DNA of 64,000 nt from Ecdyonurus torrentis (taxonomy: Eukaryota > Arthropoda > Insecta > Ephemeroptera > Heptageniidae). The stretch lies in NCBI GenBank assembly GCA_949318235.1, contig OX439130.1, forward strand, positions 39,443,835 to 39,507,834, read 5' to 3'. This document shows, one piece after another, positions 14,351 to 29,802 of this stretch; positions within the stretch are counted from its first letter, which is position 1; every line of letters begins with the position of its first letter. The notes under the pieces were generated by a model. The model was not told the origin of the DNA and made no database searches. It saw nothing but the letters and a program-made list of their open reading frames with translations. The position numbers were made by a program, and so were the translations under genes.

Positions 14351-14460
14351 AATGCTGTTCGTAAACCCTGTTCTCTGCACCAAAAATGACGATCGCCTAT
14401 GGTTATTCAAATGGAATGCGCATTTTTTGGGGCAAGAGAACAGGGTTTACGAACAGCATT
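14351..14460. mobile_element. 110-bp MITE with 38-bp inverted ends
   Basis: The left end AATGCTGTTCGTAAACCCTG (continuing TTCTCT, 14351-14376) is the exact complement of 14435-14460. The match then continues imperfectly through CACCAAAAATG against CATTTTTTGGGG. The flanking trinucleotide ACT occurs on both sides (14348-14350 and 14461-14463), a possible 3-bp target-site duplication as made by PIF/Harbinger elements. The element has no coding capacity. Confidence 0.7.
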
Positions 14461-14484
14461 ACTATTCATGAGTCGTAAGCTCAA

Positions 14485-14607
14485 GACAGCGGTCGTTTCT
14501 TAGCACAATTCTTATCTTATCCCTGCCCTGCGATAGCGTCCATCAAGTTAACACGGTCCAAACTTTTATCGCTGCGCTAAGAAAATCGCTAAAAAGGGAC
14601 GGCTGTC
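14485..14607. mobile_element. diverged inverted-repeat element
   Basis: GACAGCGGTCGTTTCTTAGC (14485-14504) pairs imperfectly with GCTAAGAAAATCG...GGACGGCTGTC (14575-14607). The segment is GC-richer than its surroundings and lies 25 bases from the 14351-14460 MITE. It is probably an old MITE; no TSD is visible. Confidence 0.4.
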
Positions 14608-15936
14608 CTAGGCTTTATTGGTACTGTTGCTACTAATTGTGAGTAATAGTGACTAAATAATATTTACTGGTAAAGAATACACTTTGTAAGTGTTTAACCT
14701 TTAGTATCAAATTTTGATTTATTTTACATACTCTCTAATGCATTAGTTTGATGTTTCATTGCAATGTTTAGAGAAAATACTAAAAATACAGAGAAAATAC
14801 ATAAAATGTTTAGTCAGTATTGGTTTAAACTACTTCTTTGTATTCTCAGTGTACAGAACACCGTTTTTAGAGTGTATTTTGTGAAGAATAAAAATAAATA
14901 TTAAAAGTCGTCGTCTTTTTTTTTTTTTTTTTTGCGCAAATGAAGGTTATGAGGGGAAATTTACAAATTATCCAGTACAATAATATATTTTTATTTTTAT
15001 GATATTCAATGTAAAGATGGGGTATAAGAAAGAATCCTTAGGATTCTTTGTTTATAATAAAGTTTGATTTTTAGCTAATCAATTAAAGAGTAAAGCAAAA
15101 TTGATATGGTAAAAAAAAATTATATATTATAATGACTTTTTTTTTTTTTTTTTTTTTTTTTTGTCCAATGATACTTTTTGCAAGTGATAAAAAAGTGAAC
15201 TTTCTTGCACAGTGAATCTAGGGCAACAATGATATATTATATCAACAATGATGTTATAACCGTGAATAGTTTATTCAAAAATTATAATGTTATTCATTTA
15301 GTGCACAGCAAGCAGATATTTTTCATAGATATGAACATTGTCTGTCATACAATCGTATTGTTGACATACAATGGCAACAATGGTCGCTTGGATGACTCAC
15401 AAGCAAACAATGAAATAAATTCTTTGCTGCATCTATGCATCCTACCTATAGTCATCATAATATACAGACGTAAAAACTGCATGATTTTTTTTTATAAAAG
15501 TAGAAAAATGATATTAAAAAAAAGTAAAATACATATATTGGAACTTTTTTATTCAACATAGCGTATAAAAGTAAAATAAAAATATACTATAATATACTTT
15601 ATTGTTCTTTTGAATGGAAATGTAATTTTACAAATATTTTCTAGGAAATGATTCATTTGAGATACTAAAGAACATTCGATTTTAGTAATTCTCAAGCAAA
15701 ACTCACTTTTTAAATACCTTCATTTGCTTTAAATAACACGAAATTTTTTTTTAATTAATTTAATGTTTTTATTATTTTTATTATTATTTTTTTTGTGCTT
15801 GCTTGCTTGCTTGTGCTTGTTTTAATATTTTCAATGTGAAATAAGTTTGATTGCAGGAAATTGTATTTCAATTTAAAAATATTGCACCGTTTGAACAATC
15901 AATAAAAAAAAAACATCGCATATTAATAATTACATG
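14608..15936. other. AT-rich sequence without a recognisable gene
   Basis: T tracts at about 14911-14932 and 15138-15162. The 118-codon open frame 15205-15561 begins with TTG and has no motif. A CTTG repeat at about 15799-15815 after a T tract could be the antisense (CAAG)n tail of the SINE seen at 60 kb, but no SINE body follows. Confidence 0.45.
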
Positions 15937-16324
15937 TTAAAGCTCTTGTCAACTTACTTTTTTATTATATAGAATACTAGATTGATAATTACCATACCTT
16001 ATTATCCATGAGTTACACACCAACACGTTGATTTTGTATTTATTTTCATTTTGACTGTTATATCACGTATCTGACGTCACAATGTACAGATAGGGCCGTG
16101 ATAGAGATAAAGCACTTGAGAACTTGAGAACAAAGAACGTGACCAGAGCAGTGACTATGATTGGCGGCGGTACATTGTGACGTCAGATACGTGATATACG
16201 TAACAGTCAAAATGAAAATAAATACAAAATCAACGTGGTGGTGTCTATATCATGGATAATAAGGTATGGTAATTATCAATCTAGTATTCTAAATGATAAA
16301 AAAGTAAGTTGACAAGAACTTTAA
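15937..16324. mobile_element. 388-bp MITE with ~150-bp inverted arms and TTAA ends
   Basis: The arms 15937-16087 and 16170-16324 are complementary over about 150 bases with few mismatches, ending in CTGACGTCACAATGTAC beside an 82-base unpaired loop. Both outer ends carry TTAA (15937-15940 and 16321-16324), consistent with a TTAA target as used by piggyBac-type elements, although the adjacent termini (AGCTCTTGTC) do not show the usual CCY start. There is no open frame. Confidence 0.7.
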
Positions 16325-17845
16325 AATGAAGACTATATAGTAAGATTTAAAGATCACTGAAATATATATTTTTGTATAAAAATGTATTTCAATAGTCTTA
16401 AAAAATTCTACAAAATAGGTATAATAGGGCAATGTAAGGACACAAAATACTTTGGCCAAATTTGTAAATAAAATTTTTACACAATAATAATGTTTGATGT
16501 CTGCTACTGAATTAAGCTTGCGTGGAGTCTCATTCGTTAACAAATAGGATTTTTTTTTCAAACTTTGTTATTATATCAATAAAAAAAAGAGCCTATAATG
16601 TTCCATGGAAAAAAACTTCATAATTTAGAAACTTCAATAAAGAACTTAATGTCGTACATTAATGTTCTATTCTTTTGTTTTGAATAATTAAAAAGATATT
16701 TTATTACATTTCAGGACAAATATATTTTTAATGATAAAACTTTTTTTTTATCAATGATTTATTATTTACTTTATTACAGTACATTTGCATCAAAGATAAA
16801 ATTGAAAAATAAAAATGTAGATTTAAAGCAAATAGAATCGTTCCATTAATGCAATTGCCACATGCATGCAAATGTTCACTGTATACTTTATTTTCATTAT
16901 TATTATTATATTTTTTTTTTGCTATTTTTTTTTCTCCCTAACTAAATAATTCACGTGAAATGTAAATTGATAATAATAATGAAATGCAAGGAAGGAAAAG
17001 CATCTGCTTCAAAACCGAGCCATCTGGGAAATCTCTGGAAATGGATTATAAATTAAGATGGGATACGATTATCGCGCTCTCTGAGATAAATGGCAAAGTA
17101 GAGAAAAATAATGGCATCGTTTTCTAACATTCAATTGCTTCTCATTGATTTAGTATAATGAGACTAAAAACTTTAAAAAAAAAAAAGTATAGATATATAT
17201 ATGTACACACACAGTGATGCGAGGTACACATGTGCGTAATCGAGCAAAGATACATTAAGCGTGATCTACTGTGTATATTATAGTCATCACATAAGCTAAC
17301 TATACTTATGTACTCTAGGCGACAAAAAGTCTAAAACCTTAGGGAATATTCATACAACATTCTTTATAATCTAGCAAGATTATTTACTTCATTCATTTTT
17401 GATTAAAATAATTTTATTACTAATAACACAAATTTAATTATAAAGATAACTAATATAATTATCCAAACTGTTCACTTTAACACTCACAACGTGATGTTCA
17501 TAGCGCTGTACATTTAACTTAATTGAACGCAAGTTTCTCATTTAAATAGAAAGGTGACCTTGAAAAAAAGTAGATTACCGTAAGTGTTTCCTGTTAAATT
17601 CTTATAGTGAGTAAAAAAAAAAAGTAAAAAAATTCTTTGATTTTTGAATTGATTTTTTTACTTATTTCAAGCAGAGTGATTTTCTAATAGTACTTATTAT
17701 TAGTTTGAAAATTATTTAAATAAACAATATCATTATTATATTAACTTTAATTTCCTGCAAATTGACACAATGTCAAAGCAAAACAAAATATTATTATGGA
17801 ACTTAACAGTGTTAGTTTACACTCACGTGATTGGCTGGTTATTTA
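16325..17845. other. AT-rich sequence with one unusually complex segment
   Basis: About 16980-17160 is complex, non-repetitive and mixed in composition and could be a conserved non-coding element or a decayed exon; no open frame supports coding. The remainder is AT-rich with short A and T tracts. Confidence 0.4.
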
Positions 17846-17859
17846 CGTATGGCGAAATT

Positions 17860-17905
17860 ATCACTCACCTGAAACAAAATAGAACACAGTTTATTAGTAA
17901 CAAAG
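17860..17905 (-). promoter_or_regulatory. candidate recursive splice (ratchet) site, minus strand
   Basis: On the minus strand, TTACTAATAAAC (a branch-point-like TACTAAT) is followed by TCTATTTTGTTTCAG (acceptor) and at once by GTGAGTGATA (donor), with the AG|GT junction at 17871/17870. This is close to the textbook ratchet-site plan: branch point, pyrimidine tract, YAG, GTRAGT. The frame downstream is not open for long, so a zero-length exon fits better than a normal exon start. A chance match in AT-rich DNA is possible. Confidence 0.35.
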
Positions 17906-18424
17906 CTTCAAAAATACAGTGAAACTTAACATAAAATTAATCAGTATTTCTATATAAATATGGAACGAAAAAATCAAGTATTATATCGCGTATATTATTA
18001 AAAAAAATATATAAATAAAATATTTTTAAAAATAAAAATTCATGTTACAAAAGTATAAAAATTGTTTTATAAAAACACATTTAATTTTCATATATATAAT
18101 TTAAGTAAATTGATATTACTTTACATGTGATTTCGTAATAATAATAATAATAATATTTAAAATAAAAAGTTGTTCTTTATCACCAAAAAAATATTGACGT
18201 TTTTATATAAAAAAAAGAGAACTTCATTATAATATATAATTTCTTTTGATAAAATTGTAATTGAGTTTGGTTAACATAAACTTGAATAAAAAAAAAGTGA
18301 TATTTAAAAGCCGAGAAATTTTAATGTATTTGCCAGGCTAGGAATGCACGCAGTTCTATTACATTAGTAGCACTTTGCGAAAACGACGACGTGACGCTAT
18401 AAATAATTTATGGAGAGGAAAAGA

Positions 18425-18427
<3 letters not shown>
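17906..18427. other. AT-rich sequence without a recognisable gene
   Basis: Short TAA repeats near 18139-18153; nothing else seen. Confidence 0.55.

Positions 18428-18496
<69 letters not shown>
18428..18496. repeat. (GA)n microsatellite
   Basis: About 69 uninterrupted bases of GA repeat. Confidence 0.97.
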
Positions 18497-18500
<4 letters not shown>

Positions 18501-21024
18501 CAAAAACGTTTTCTCTACATTTTTTCCACGGCCATTCATCACTGACAAACCTAAAAAATCCATGCTTTTAACTGAAAAAAACTATCGCAAAAGTTGTGTG
18601 CCATCATATTTTTATCTAGCTTTTGCCTAAAAAAATTTTTTTGGTATAAAATATTTCTTTTATAAGTATAACATTTAGTAGTCAGTATATCATACTAAAA
18701 CAACTTTTTGCAATTAATACCCTTGCTAAAACGAGATAATGTTTTTTTTAGAGTTTTGTGTGTGTGTTTGTGTATGTGTGTGTGTGTGAGTAAAAATATT
18801 AGTATAAAAAAGTTTGTGTTAAATTATGTACTTTCACTATGTATGTATACTCTGTTTGTGTGTATAATTATTTAATAGCATATTATGTAAGTTTGGTGAT
18901 TTGTAAATAACATTTTCAAGATAGTTTCAGAGGCAGTTTATACTACTTTGTATTTTATCTGGAAAAAAGAAAACAACTTTTAAAACACTCTATGTTTGGA
19001 TAGTTTGTTAGGCCAACTCTATGAAGTAGAAATTCATTTACCCTCTCCATTACCTTACACATTATATAATATAAAATAAACACACTTTTTAGTAAAATTA
19101 AAATACATACACTGTAACGTATTGCAAAATATCTAACGTAATGTTTGCTTTTGTAACATTGCAAAAACAAAACAAAAAATCTGTCTGAAGTTTAGAGTTG
19201 CACAATACATAACTATAGCTCGTCTATATCAAACTGGTACAGGTTGTATAGTGTCAATGCAGTATAATATTGACTCTCGTCAACTTCTGTTTTAACAAAT
19301 TTATTTATTTATTCGGGAAAAAATACATAATTTTTCTTTGGAATTTTGAAAATTAAAAGTGATTTTTAGTTACAAATTATGTAATAAAAAATAAAATTAT
19401 TATTAATTAATGGCAATTTTGTATTATTTGCAATGCTTAAATTTCTATTTACAGAATATTACAATTATTATTGTAACATAATCAATTATTGCAATATAGT
19501 GAAATTACGATGGGTTTGAAAGAATAATAGCCTTTTAATTAAATAATCATTAAAATCTCTATTTAAATAGCGACGACCGTATAAATTAAAACGAAATCAC
19601 TGCAATATTATAATATTTTGATTGGTAGATTTACTCTGGCGTATATATTATCTTCTTCTTTTGTAATAAATTTCTAGTGTAAATATTTAATGTCTACTTT
19701 AAAGGTTAAAAGCGAGGTTTGTGGGAAAGATTTATAAATCAAATATACTTGCAATGTTAATATTATATACCCATATATCTGTATTTAACTTGAGGCAGAT
19801 TATAGGGGACTTAAGTATTGAATTTTGGTGTAACTTGACTTTGATGTACGAGTCGAAAGTTTGTAATATTCTGAAAATTTCTGTGTATATTTTAGTATAC
19901 AAGGCAAAAGATTGGATTTCTGACTTTGATGTGCTGTTTAAAACTTAGAGAAATTTTTATTTTGTGACTTAGGAATAAATAATTGACCATACGAGTTATT
20001 GGCATAGGAGTACATAGAACGTAAAAAAAAAAAAATAATAATAAATAAATTTAAAAAAAAATGATGTTTTAATTATTTAATATTATAATATTTTTTCCTT
20101 CTTCCTATTTTTAATTTGATATTAATATTTATTTTGAAATATTTGTATAGCTTTAATTAGTAATATTGATGAAATTAGTTAATTATTAATAACGTTAATA
20201 GCATTGACATTATTATTAAAATTTAAAATTAATATTATATTAAAATATGGCAAATGTACTAGTTATCAGCATGCTTGCCGTTATTACAAGCACTCGAAAA
20301 TTGCAATTAAAAAAAATTCTCTCATATCATTTTAGGGCTTTACAATTTTGATATTAAAAAATGTTATTGTATATTTATCTGTCTTCAATAAAATTTACAA
20401 AAACCTAAGAAGGTATTGAAAATGCTAGACCAGGTAATTGCGTCATATTGATAATAAGTACAATTACTATTGTAAATAAATAGCTTGCTAAATTTTAACT
20501 TTTAGTTCTTGTACTAAAAAAAAAAAAAAAAAAAAAAAATGCATACAACATATCAACTACCAATTTAAGAATACCAATCGTTATAAAATATAATATGTTT
20601 AACCTATAATCATGCCCCAAATACAGTTAATTATAGTGTTTATCTTACGAGTTATATAAATATTGCCATACATTGAAATAGAAGAAAAAAATGTGTAGAC
20701 TAAATTTGAGCTCAGTTATAAATATATTCAAAGTATTTATTTTTTCCCCTGAATTGAAAATATTGAATAACTTTGCTACTAAATCTGCTTCAAAGCAAAA
20801 AAAAAAAAAAAAACATATTATACGTTTGTTATACGATATTTTGCGTGTATTTGTACACAAAACAAGTTTAAACATAGAGATGCGATGCAAATATAAACAT
20901 TTTATAATGTCGTGTTTACCTGAATAAAATAATGTCGTTGGTAAATGTAAATAAATATGAGAGCTCTTTATTGTATACGTACTGTACGCATCTCTCGCTA
21001 ATGATGTAACGTTATATGTATGAG

Positions 21025-21027
<3 letters not shown>
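18497..21027. other. AT-rich sequence without a recognisable gene
   Basis: Contains a TG-rich stretch at about 18759-18790, an A tract at 20515-20539 and another at about 20799-20814. Open frames at 18955-19170, 19721-19948 and 20645-21103 have AT-driven composition and no motif. Confidence 0.55.

Positions 21028-21095
<68 letters not shown>
21028..21095. repeat. (TA)n microsatellite
   Basis: About 68 bases of alternating TA. It supplies the N-terminal Ile-Tyr run of the 152-codon minus frame 20645-21103, which is therefore not a gene. Confidence 0.96.
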
Positions 21096-22269
<1,174 letters not shown>

Positions 22270-22626
22270 ATTCAGTTTCAGTAATTATTTTTTACATTAG
22301 ATTAACAAGTCGTTTGCTACATAAAAATAACAAAATTATTGTTACCAATTAAAAAGTTTTACATTTTCAACATACATAATAGCTGAAAGAAAACATATTT
22401 TCTATTATCATTATTTTTTAGAATTGATAAACCTGTTTATAATATATTCCACGTCTTTCATGCATGTATATTTGACAGTATACAGTACATAATTTAAATT
22501 TATATAAATTATTTTAATATTATTCTCAGCTAAAAATTTATACAATCATTAATAAAACAAATAAAGTGTAACAAACAAAAATGAATCTTAAACACATTAT
22601 ATAACTGGTACAAAAGTTGCATAACT

Positions 22627-22966
22627 TAAAGCCATAGACCACATAAAACAACATATACTTTTTAATGAATAAACACGAAATGGGATCTTCAAAATTGATG
22701 ACAATTTTTACCAGAATGTTAATATAGCCCATGAGAGAGCGTGAAAATACTGTAAAGTATGCAATTTGCGTAAAAATTAATGTTTATGACGTCAGAAACA
22801 TGCAAAAATTGGTATGAAAATGTTGTGCGGGTTGCATAAATTGACATTTCTGATCACTTCTACGGGGCTACTGTTGGGTTTTGAGACACACTTATGTTAT
22901 TTATGTAAATCCCATCAAGTGTTTTTTGATATAAATGCTTATGTTTTTCTCTGGTCTATTCCTTTA
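22627..22966 (+). mobile_element. 340-bp dispersed element, copy 1
   Basis: The same sequence appears four times: here, 24980-25445 (inverted), 40347-40661 and 54604-54942. The ends form short inverted repeats: TAAAGCCATAGACCAC at the left against CTGGTCTATTCCTTTA at the right. Shared internal landmarks are ATGGGATCTTC, TACCAGAATGTTAAT, TGACGTCAGAAAC and GTTGGGTTTTGAGACA. There is no open frame, so it is most likely a non-autonomous DNA transposon. Superfamily and TSD are not resolved. Confidence 0.75.
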
Positions 22967-23032
22967 AATATGATACACGAGTAAATAAAATATAACTTTA
23001 TTCTCACATAAAAATATTATATTTTTGTCACC

Positions 23033-23175
<143 letters not shown>

Positions 23176-24000
23176 TGTATATATGATATTATAGAATTTA
23201 TCATGTATATAAGTAATAAGAGAAATACAATTTTACATTTCGTTATACATACATGTATAGCTAATATGTGGTTTTTCTATTTAATTTACATAACTAAATA
23301 TTGGTTATATTAATAACAAAACACTTCAAACTATTATTTACATTATAAATTATTATGTATGTATAACAATTGCATATATTATTATAACTCAGCTTATTTT
23401 ATTGAATATAATCTAATATTTATATATCATTAAATATTGATACTTTGTTTTACTTTTTTTTTATACACTCTATCATATTTTAATAAAATAAAAAGCTATA
23501 AACGTAAAATATTTTAAAATAAAAATATAATATCATGTTTAGGTTTGAGTTTCTGAATTTTAAAATAAAAAAGAAATTTTTTTAAAAGGTTTGACAAAAT
23601 TTGTGTACTTACGAAAATCATTTCAATAAATACACGATAACAATAACTGTTTATATTTTATTTTCTGACAAATAAAATTTACAAAATATATGTTATGTTT
23701 TATAGCAAGATGTTTTATGTTGCAAACTTTACAATTTTATCACGACTGTGTTATTAGGGGAGTCAAAAATCACGATATAAACCACAAACTAACTTAAATA
23801 CGTAATAATAATGCTAGCTCATTTTCATATATGATAAACTTATGATATATACAACATAATAACTATATTATAATATTATGTTTTATAGTGAAATTATTTA
23901 TGCTGTTACAATTGCTATAATTATATAAATGCAGCATAAATTACTTGATTTCTTTTTTCCATGTGGCATGTTCTATTAAATGAGCACTGTGACAAAGACA
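23176..24000. other. AT-rich sequence without a recognisable gene
   Basis: Very high A/T, no open frame and no inverted repeat noticed. Confidence 0.6.
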
Positions 24001-24030
24001 GAGAGAGAGACAGGGAGAGAGATAGAGAGA

Positions 24031-24105
<75 letters not shown>
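24001..24105. repeat. (GA)n microsatellite with imperfect start
   Basis: About 105 bases. The first 40 bases carry C, T and G interruptions; the last 65 are pure GA. Confidence 0.95.
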
Positions 24106-24106
<1 letters not shown>

Positions 24107-24979
24107 AATTTTTAGTGGTGAAATTGTGATTTTTCACTTTAATTTTTTTGTTTTAAGCAACCCTATATAGGATCATTATTTTCATAATAATAATAAATAA
24201 ATAAAGTAAAATATTCATATATTTTCTTAATTTCATTACAAAATTGAATACATTGGGACGTGCACATTGCTCAGAAGTACAACATGTTTAATTAGTTTTC
24301 TCACAAGTTTAGAGCGGACGTTTCCGTGTCAACTTGATACTTGAGGAAACAACAAAAGAGACGCGGTGAGCGTAAAGCTTTGTCACAAACACTCACAATT
24401 CAAAAGTTACGACCCTTGCTTTGCTTCAGTAACTTGCTGTATTGTTTACTCACAAATAATTGTGTTTGTTGGGACTTTGGGATTGCAAATTATTACTTGC
24501 ATGCTTTAATGCATTTTGTTGGTATACTTATACATAAGTGCACTTTGTTAGCCTAAAACTTTTTTTTTTTTGTGTTTTTTTTTACATTATTTATAATTAA
24601 ACTCTGGAACTTGCTAAAGTTTGTGTTTTCTCTATTCTTTGTAGATTGTAATATCTATAATGAGTTAAGTACACTTATAAAAGTGGGATTTAATTTACAT
24701 TATCGCCCACAGATATCGCCCATTTCAAGTGGCAGTTATAGATTAAATAATCGATTATTTATAAAAATCAAACATTACATTAACATACACGGAAAAAATT
24801 TACTACGTATGGCAGGTATATGAATCCTGTATTTTGCAATAGGTAGATTTTAATTTGGAACAGGTATTTATAAACTACAATACCAATTAGTCTAAGTGAG
24901 TCACACCTTTATTGCAGCATATTGCACCTGCATTGGGTATTATTATTATTCTGCATTTACAGAATTAAATACCTGCCTC
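24106..24979. other. AT-rich sequence without a recognisable gene
   Basis: Two chance frames (24341-24556, 24572-24823) show no motif. The segment 24300-24480 is slightly more complex. Confidence 0.45.
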
Positions 24980-25445
24980 AAAGGAATAAACCAGAAGAAA
25001 ACGTAAGCATTTATATCACAAAACACTTGATGGAACTTACATAAATAACTTTAGTTTGTCTCAAAACCCAACTGTAGTTCCGTAGCAGTAATCAGAAATT
25101 TTCGATTTATGCAACCCGCGCAACATTTTTTCTAATTTTTGCTTATTTCTGACGTTAGAAACATGAATAGTCACGCAAATTGCATTCTTTACAGTATTTT
25201 CACGCTCTCTCGTGGAGCTACATTAACATTCTGGTAAAAATTGTCATCAGTTTTGCAGATCCCATTTCGTGATAATTCATTAAAAAGCACATACCCCCGT
25301 AAGCTGCGACGCTAACTAACTATAGTTAAACCGTAGTTAAGTTGTTATTTTGATTGTTGCAACAATTAAAAAAAGATAACTAAGGTTTAACTAGAGGTTG
25401 CAGCTTACAGCCCATAATGTTCTTTTATGTGGTCTATGGCTTTAA
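24980..25445 (-). mobile_element. 340-bp dispersed element, copy 2, carrying a nested insertion
   Basis: This is the reverse complement of the copies at 22627, 40347 and 54604, running from CAAAGGAATAAACCAG to GTGGTCTATGGCTTTA. It is about 120 bases longer than copy 1 because another element sits between the conserved GCACAT and the terminal TATGTGGTC. Lying 2 kb from copy 1 in opposite orientation, it makes a large spaced inverted repeat with it. Confidence 0.75.
25293..25412. mobile_element. 120-bp MITE nested inside the dispersed element
   Basis: The insert interrupts the 340-bp family near one end. Its termini are inverted: CCCGTAAGCTGCGACGC at the left against GGTTGCAGCTTACAGCC at the right. 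The middle is also palindromic (ACTATAGTTAAACCGTAGTT against AACTAAGGTTTAACTAG). CAT flanks both sides (25290-25292 and 25413-25415), a likely 3-bp target-site duplication. No coding capacity. Confidence 0.65.
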
Positions 25446-26355
25446 GTATTAATTTTTTTCCTTTTATTATACAGACTGCATAGCTATATGTATGTAATGT
25501 GCATCATAAATTGATTCTGAATAATTATTCAACTATAATCAATAAGTTTTCGTAAACATGACTTAATATTTTTCCCCAAAAATAGCATCATTTCTGCTCT
25601 TAAACTACCCATGTTGCTAAATCAATTATATTTAAACAGTGCATTGCATATGTTTATAGAGTTTTTAACTTGTTGTATATAAAATGACGTGCAGAAAATT
25701 TAAATTCTCAAAGGAGAAACATAAGTGCTTAGTTTTGGAACCCCCCCCCCTCCTTCCTTCCTTTTCCTCTTTTTAATGTAACATTAAATCCCCATAGTTA
25801 TAGTAAAACAAAAGTGTAATAAGACTTGATAAATTAAAGGTAATTAATTTCATCCGTATGTTTTTGAAGTGCAGCTCTAGCCCTCACAAATCAAAATTAA
25901 TTAACTTCGATTGTAAATTTGAGTGTTTTTGCATTGTAGAAAGTAGGCTGGCCTAGGGGCAAGTAAGCAGCATCTTATATTATACACCAAGTGATTCTAA
26001 CTTGCATTTAAGCTTGATAAATTACATAAGTAGCAAGTAGCAAAGCAAAACTTTAGCCTGCTTGCTTGCCTGCCTGCCTGCGTGTGACGTCATATCAATT
26101 TAACTTAGAGAGAGCCAACCCTAAACTTACTTTCAACTATCTTATTTTGTAGCAAAACTATTACTTCTTACTACTTACATTGTTCTATACTCTCTTATTA
26201 CCAATTTGAACACGCTACTTTTACATTCTATATAAGCTTCGAGGCGTCAAATTCTAACAGAATAACTAAAAATTCTCCTTTAATATAAAACAAAAAAACT
26301 TAAAAAGCTATTTAACTAAAACTATAGACATAAATTAAATAATATAATTAATATA
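25446..26355. other. AT-rich sequence with small simple repeats
   Basis: A C tract of about 11 bases followed by CTTCC repeats (25741-25770), and a CTTG/CCTG repeat at about 26059-26082 that could be an antisense SINE tail remnant. No gene seen. Confidence 0.45.
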
Positions 26356-26760
26356 AATGAATGAATGAATGAATGAATGAATGAATGAATGAATGAATGA
26401 ATGAATGAATGAATGAATGAATGAATGAATGAATGAATGAATGAATGAATGAATGAATGAATGAATGAATGAATGAATGAATGAATGAATGAATGAATGA
26501 ATGAATGAATGAATGAATGAATGAATGAATGAATGAATGAATGAATGAATGAATGAATGAATGAATGAATGAATGAATGAATGAATGAATGAATGAATGA
26601 ATGAATGAATGAATGAATGAATGAATGAATGAATGAATGAATGAATGAATGAATGAATGAATGAATGAATGAATGAATGAATGAATGAATGAATGAATGA
26701 ATGAATGAATGAATGAATGAATGAATGAATGAATGAACGAACGAACGAACGAACGAACGA
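26356..26760. repeat. (GAAT)n array ending in (GAAC)n
   Basis: About 405 bases, roughly 95 uninterrupted units of AATG/GAAT followed by about six units of GAAC at the 3' edge (26735-26760). The variant units are confined to one end, so the array has mutated or grown with polarity. Confidence 0.97.
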
Positions 26761-27126
26761 AAAAATACTTATCTTAAAAATTACCCGATTACAAAAGTCA
26801 GTTTGCAGTGCTCTATTCCTTCAATTTCTCATCTCAATGTATTGTATTATATCTAAATGAAAATCTGACAAGAGTAAGTGTAGAGTACAACAATGCATTC
26901 AAGTAGACAACAATGGTAGAGATAACTCAGCACATTATCTCAATACAATAATTGTTTTTAACACCACGCTGAGCAAGCCTTAATGGAATCATAATAATAA
27001 ATCGTAATTACAGTTGCTCAATGCATTGATAGTTTATCGTAATATGAGATTGAGTTGCCACATTACTCAACCTGTAGAAAAAATAATAATAATAAGAAAA
27101 AAAATCACTCAAGGTTAATGTTTTTC
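26761..27126. other. AT-rich sequence without a recognisable gene
   Basis: Mixed but non-coding sequence between the GAAT array and the palindromic element that follows. Confidence 0.45.
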
Positions 27127-27361
27127 TTCACGTACGGAAAAAAATTACGTAAGTCATGCTGTGCATTGAATTATTTCTATATTGTAGAGCACAAATGTTG
27201 CTATTTTGTAAAAATATAAGTAATTAATATGCTGAACATCGTAACTATTATGCCATGTAGTATAAAAGCTGTACAATATAGCATTAATTACGATGTCATG
27301 CATAAATGCTGCTGCATTGAGCTATCATAATTATTACGTAGCTATTTTGTTACTTGCGTAA
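27127..27361. mobile_element. AT-rich palindromic element related to 38407-38623
   Basis: The ends are inverted: ACGGAAAAAAATTACGTAAG near 27134 against ATTATTACGTAGCTATTTTG near 27333. The interior repeats GCATAA/TTATGC-type words many times. The other copy at 38407 shares the end sequence (ACGGAAAGAATAAATTACGT). Arms are diverged. It is likely a non-autonomous DNA element. Confidence 0.45.
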
Positions 27362-29708
<2,347 letters not shown>

Positions 29709-29802
29709 TTCAATAAAGTGATGCATATTCATAATATTCGTATGAATGATAATAATAAAATAATTAACAGCTTTTATTGGGCGAAATCAGGGGACCACGG
29801 AT

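Noticed and set aside
15205..15561. 118-codon plus-strand open frame
   Set aside because: Begins with TTG, has no recognisable domain, and the C-terminal part is Lys/Ile/Phe-rich AT sequence.
20910..20935. Minus-strand TTTATTCAG|GTAAAC junction
   Set aside because: Weak pyrimidine tract and weak donor; expected by chance in AT-rich DNA.
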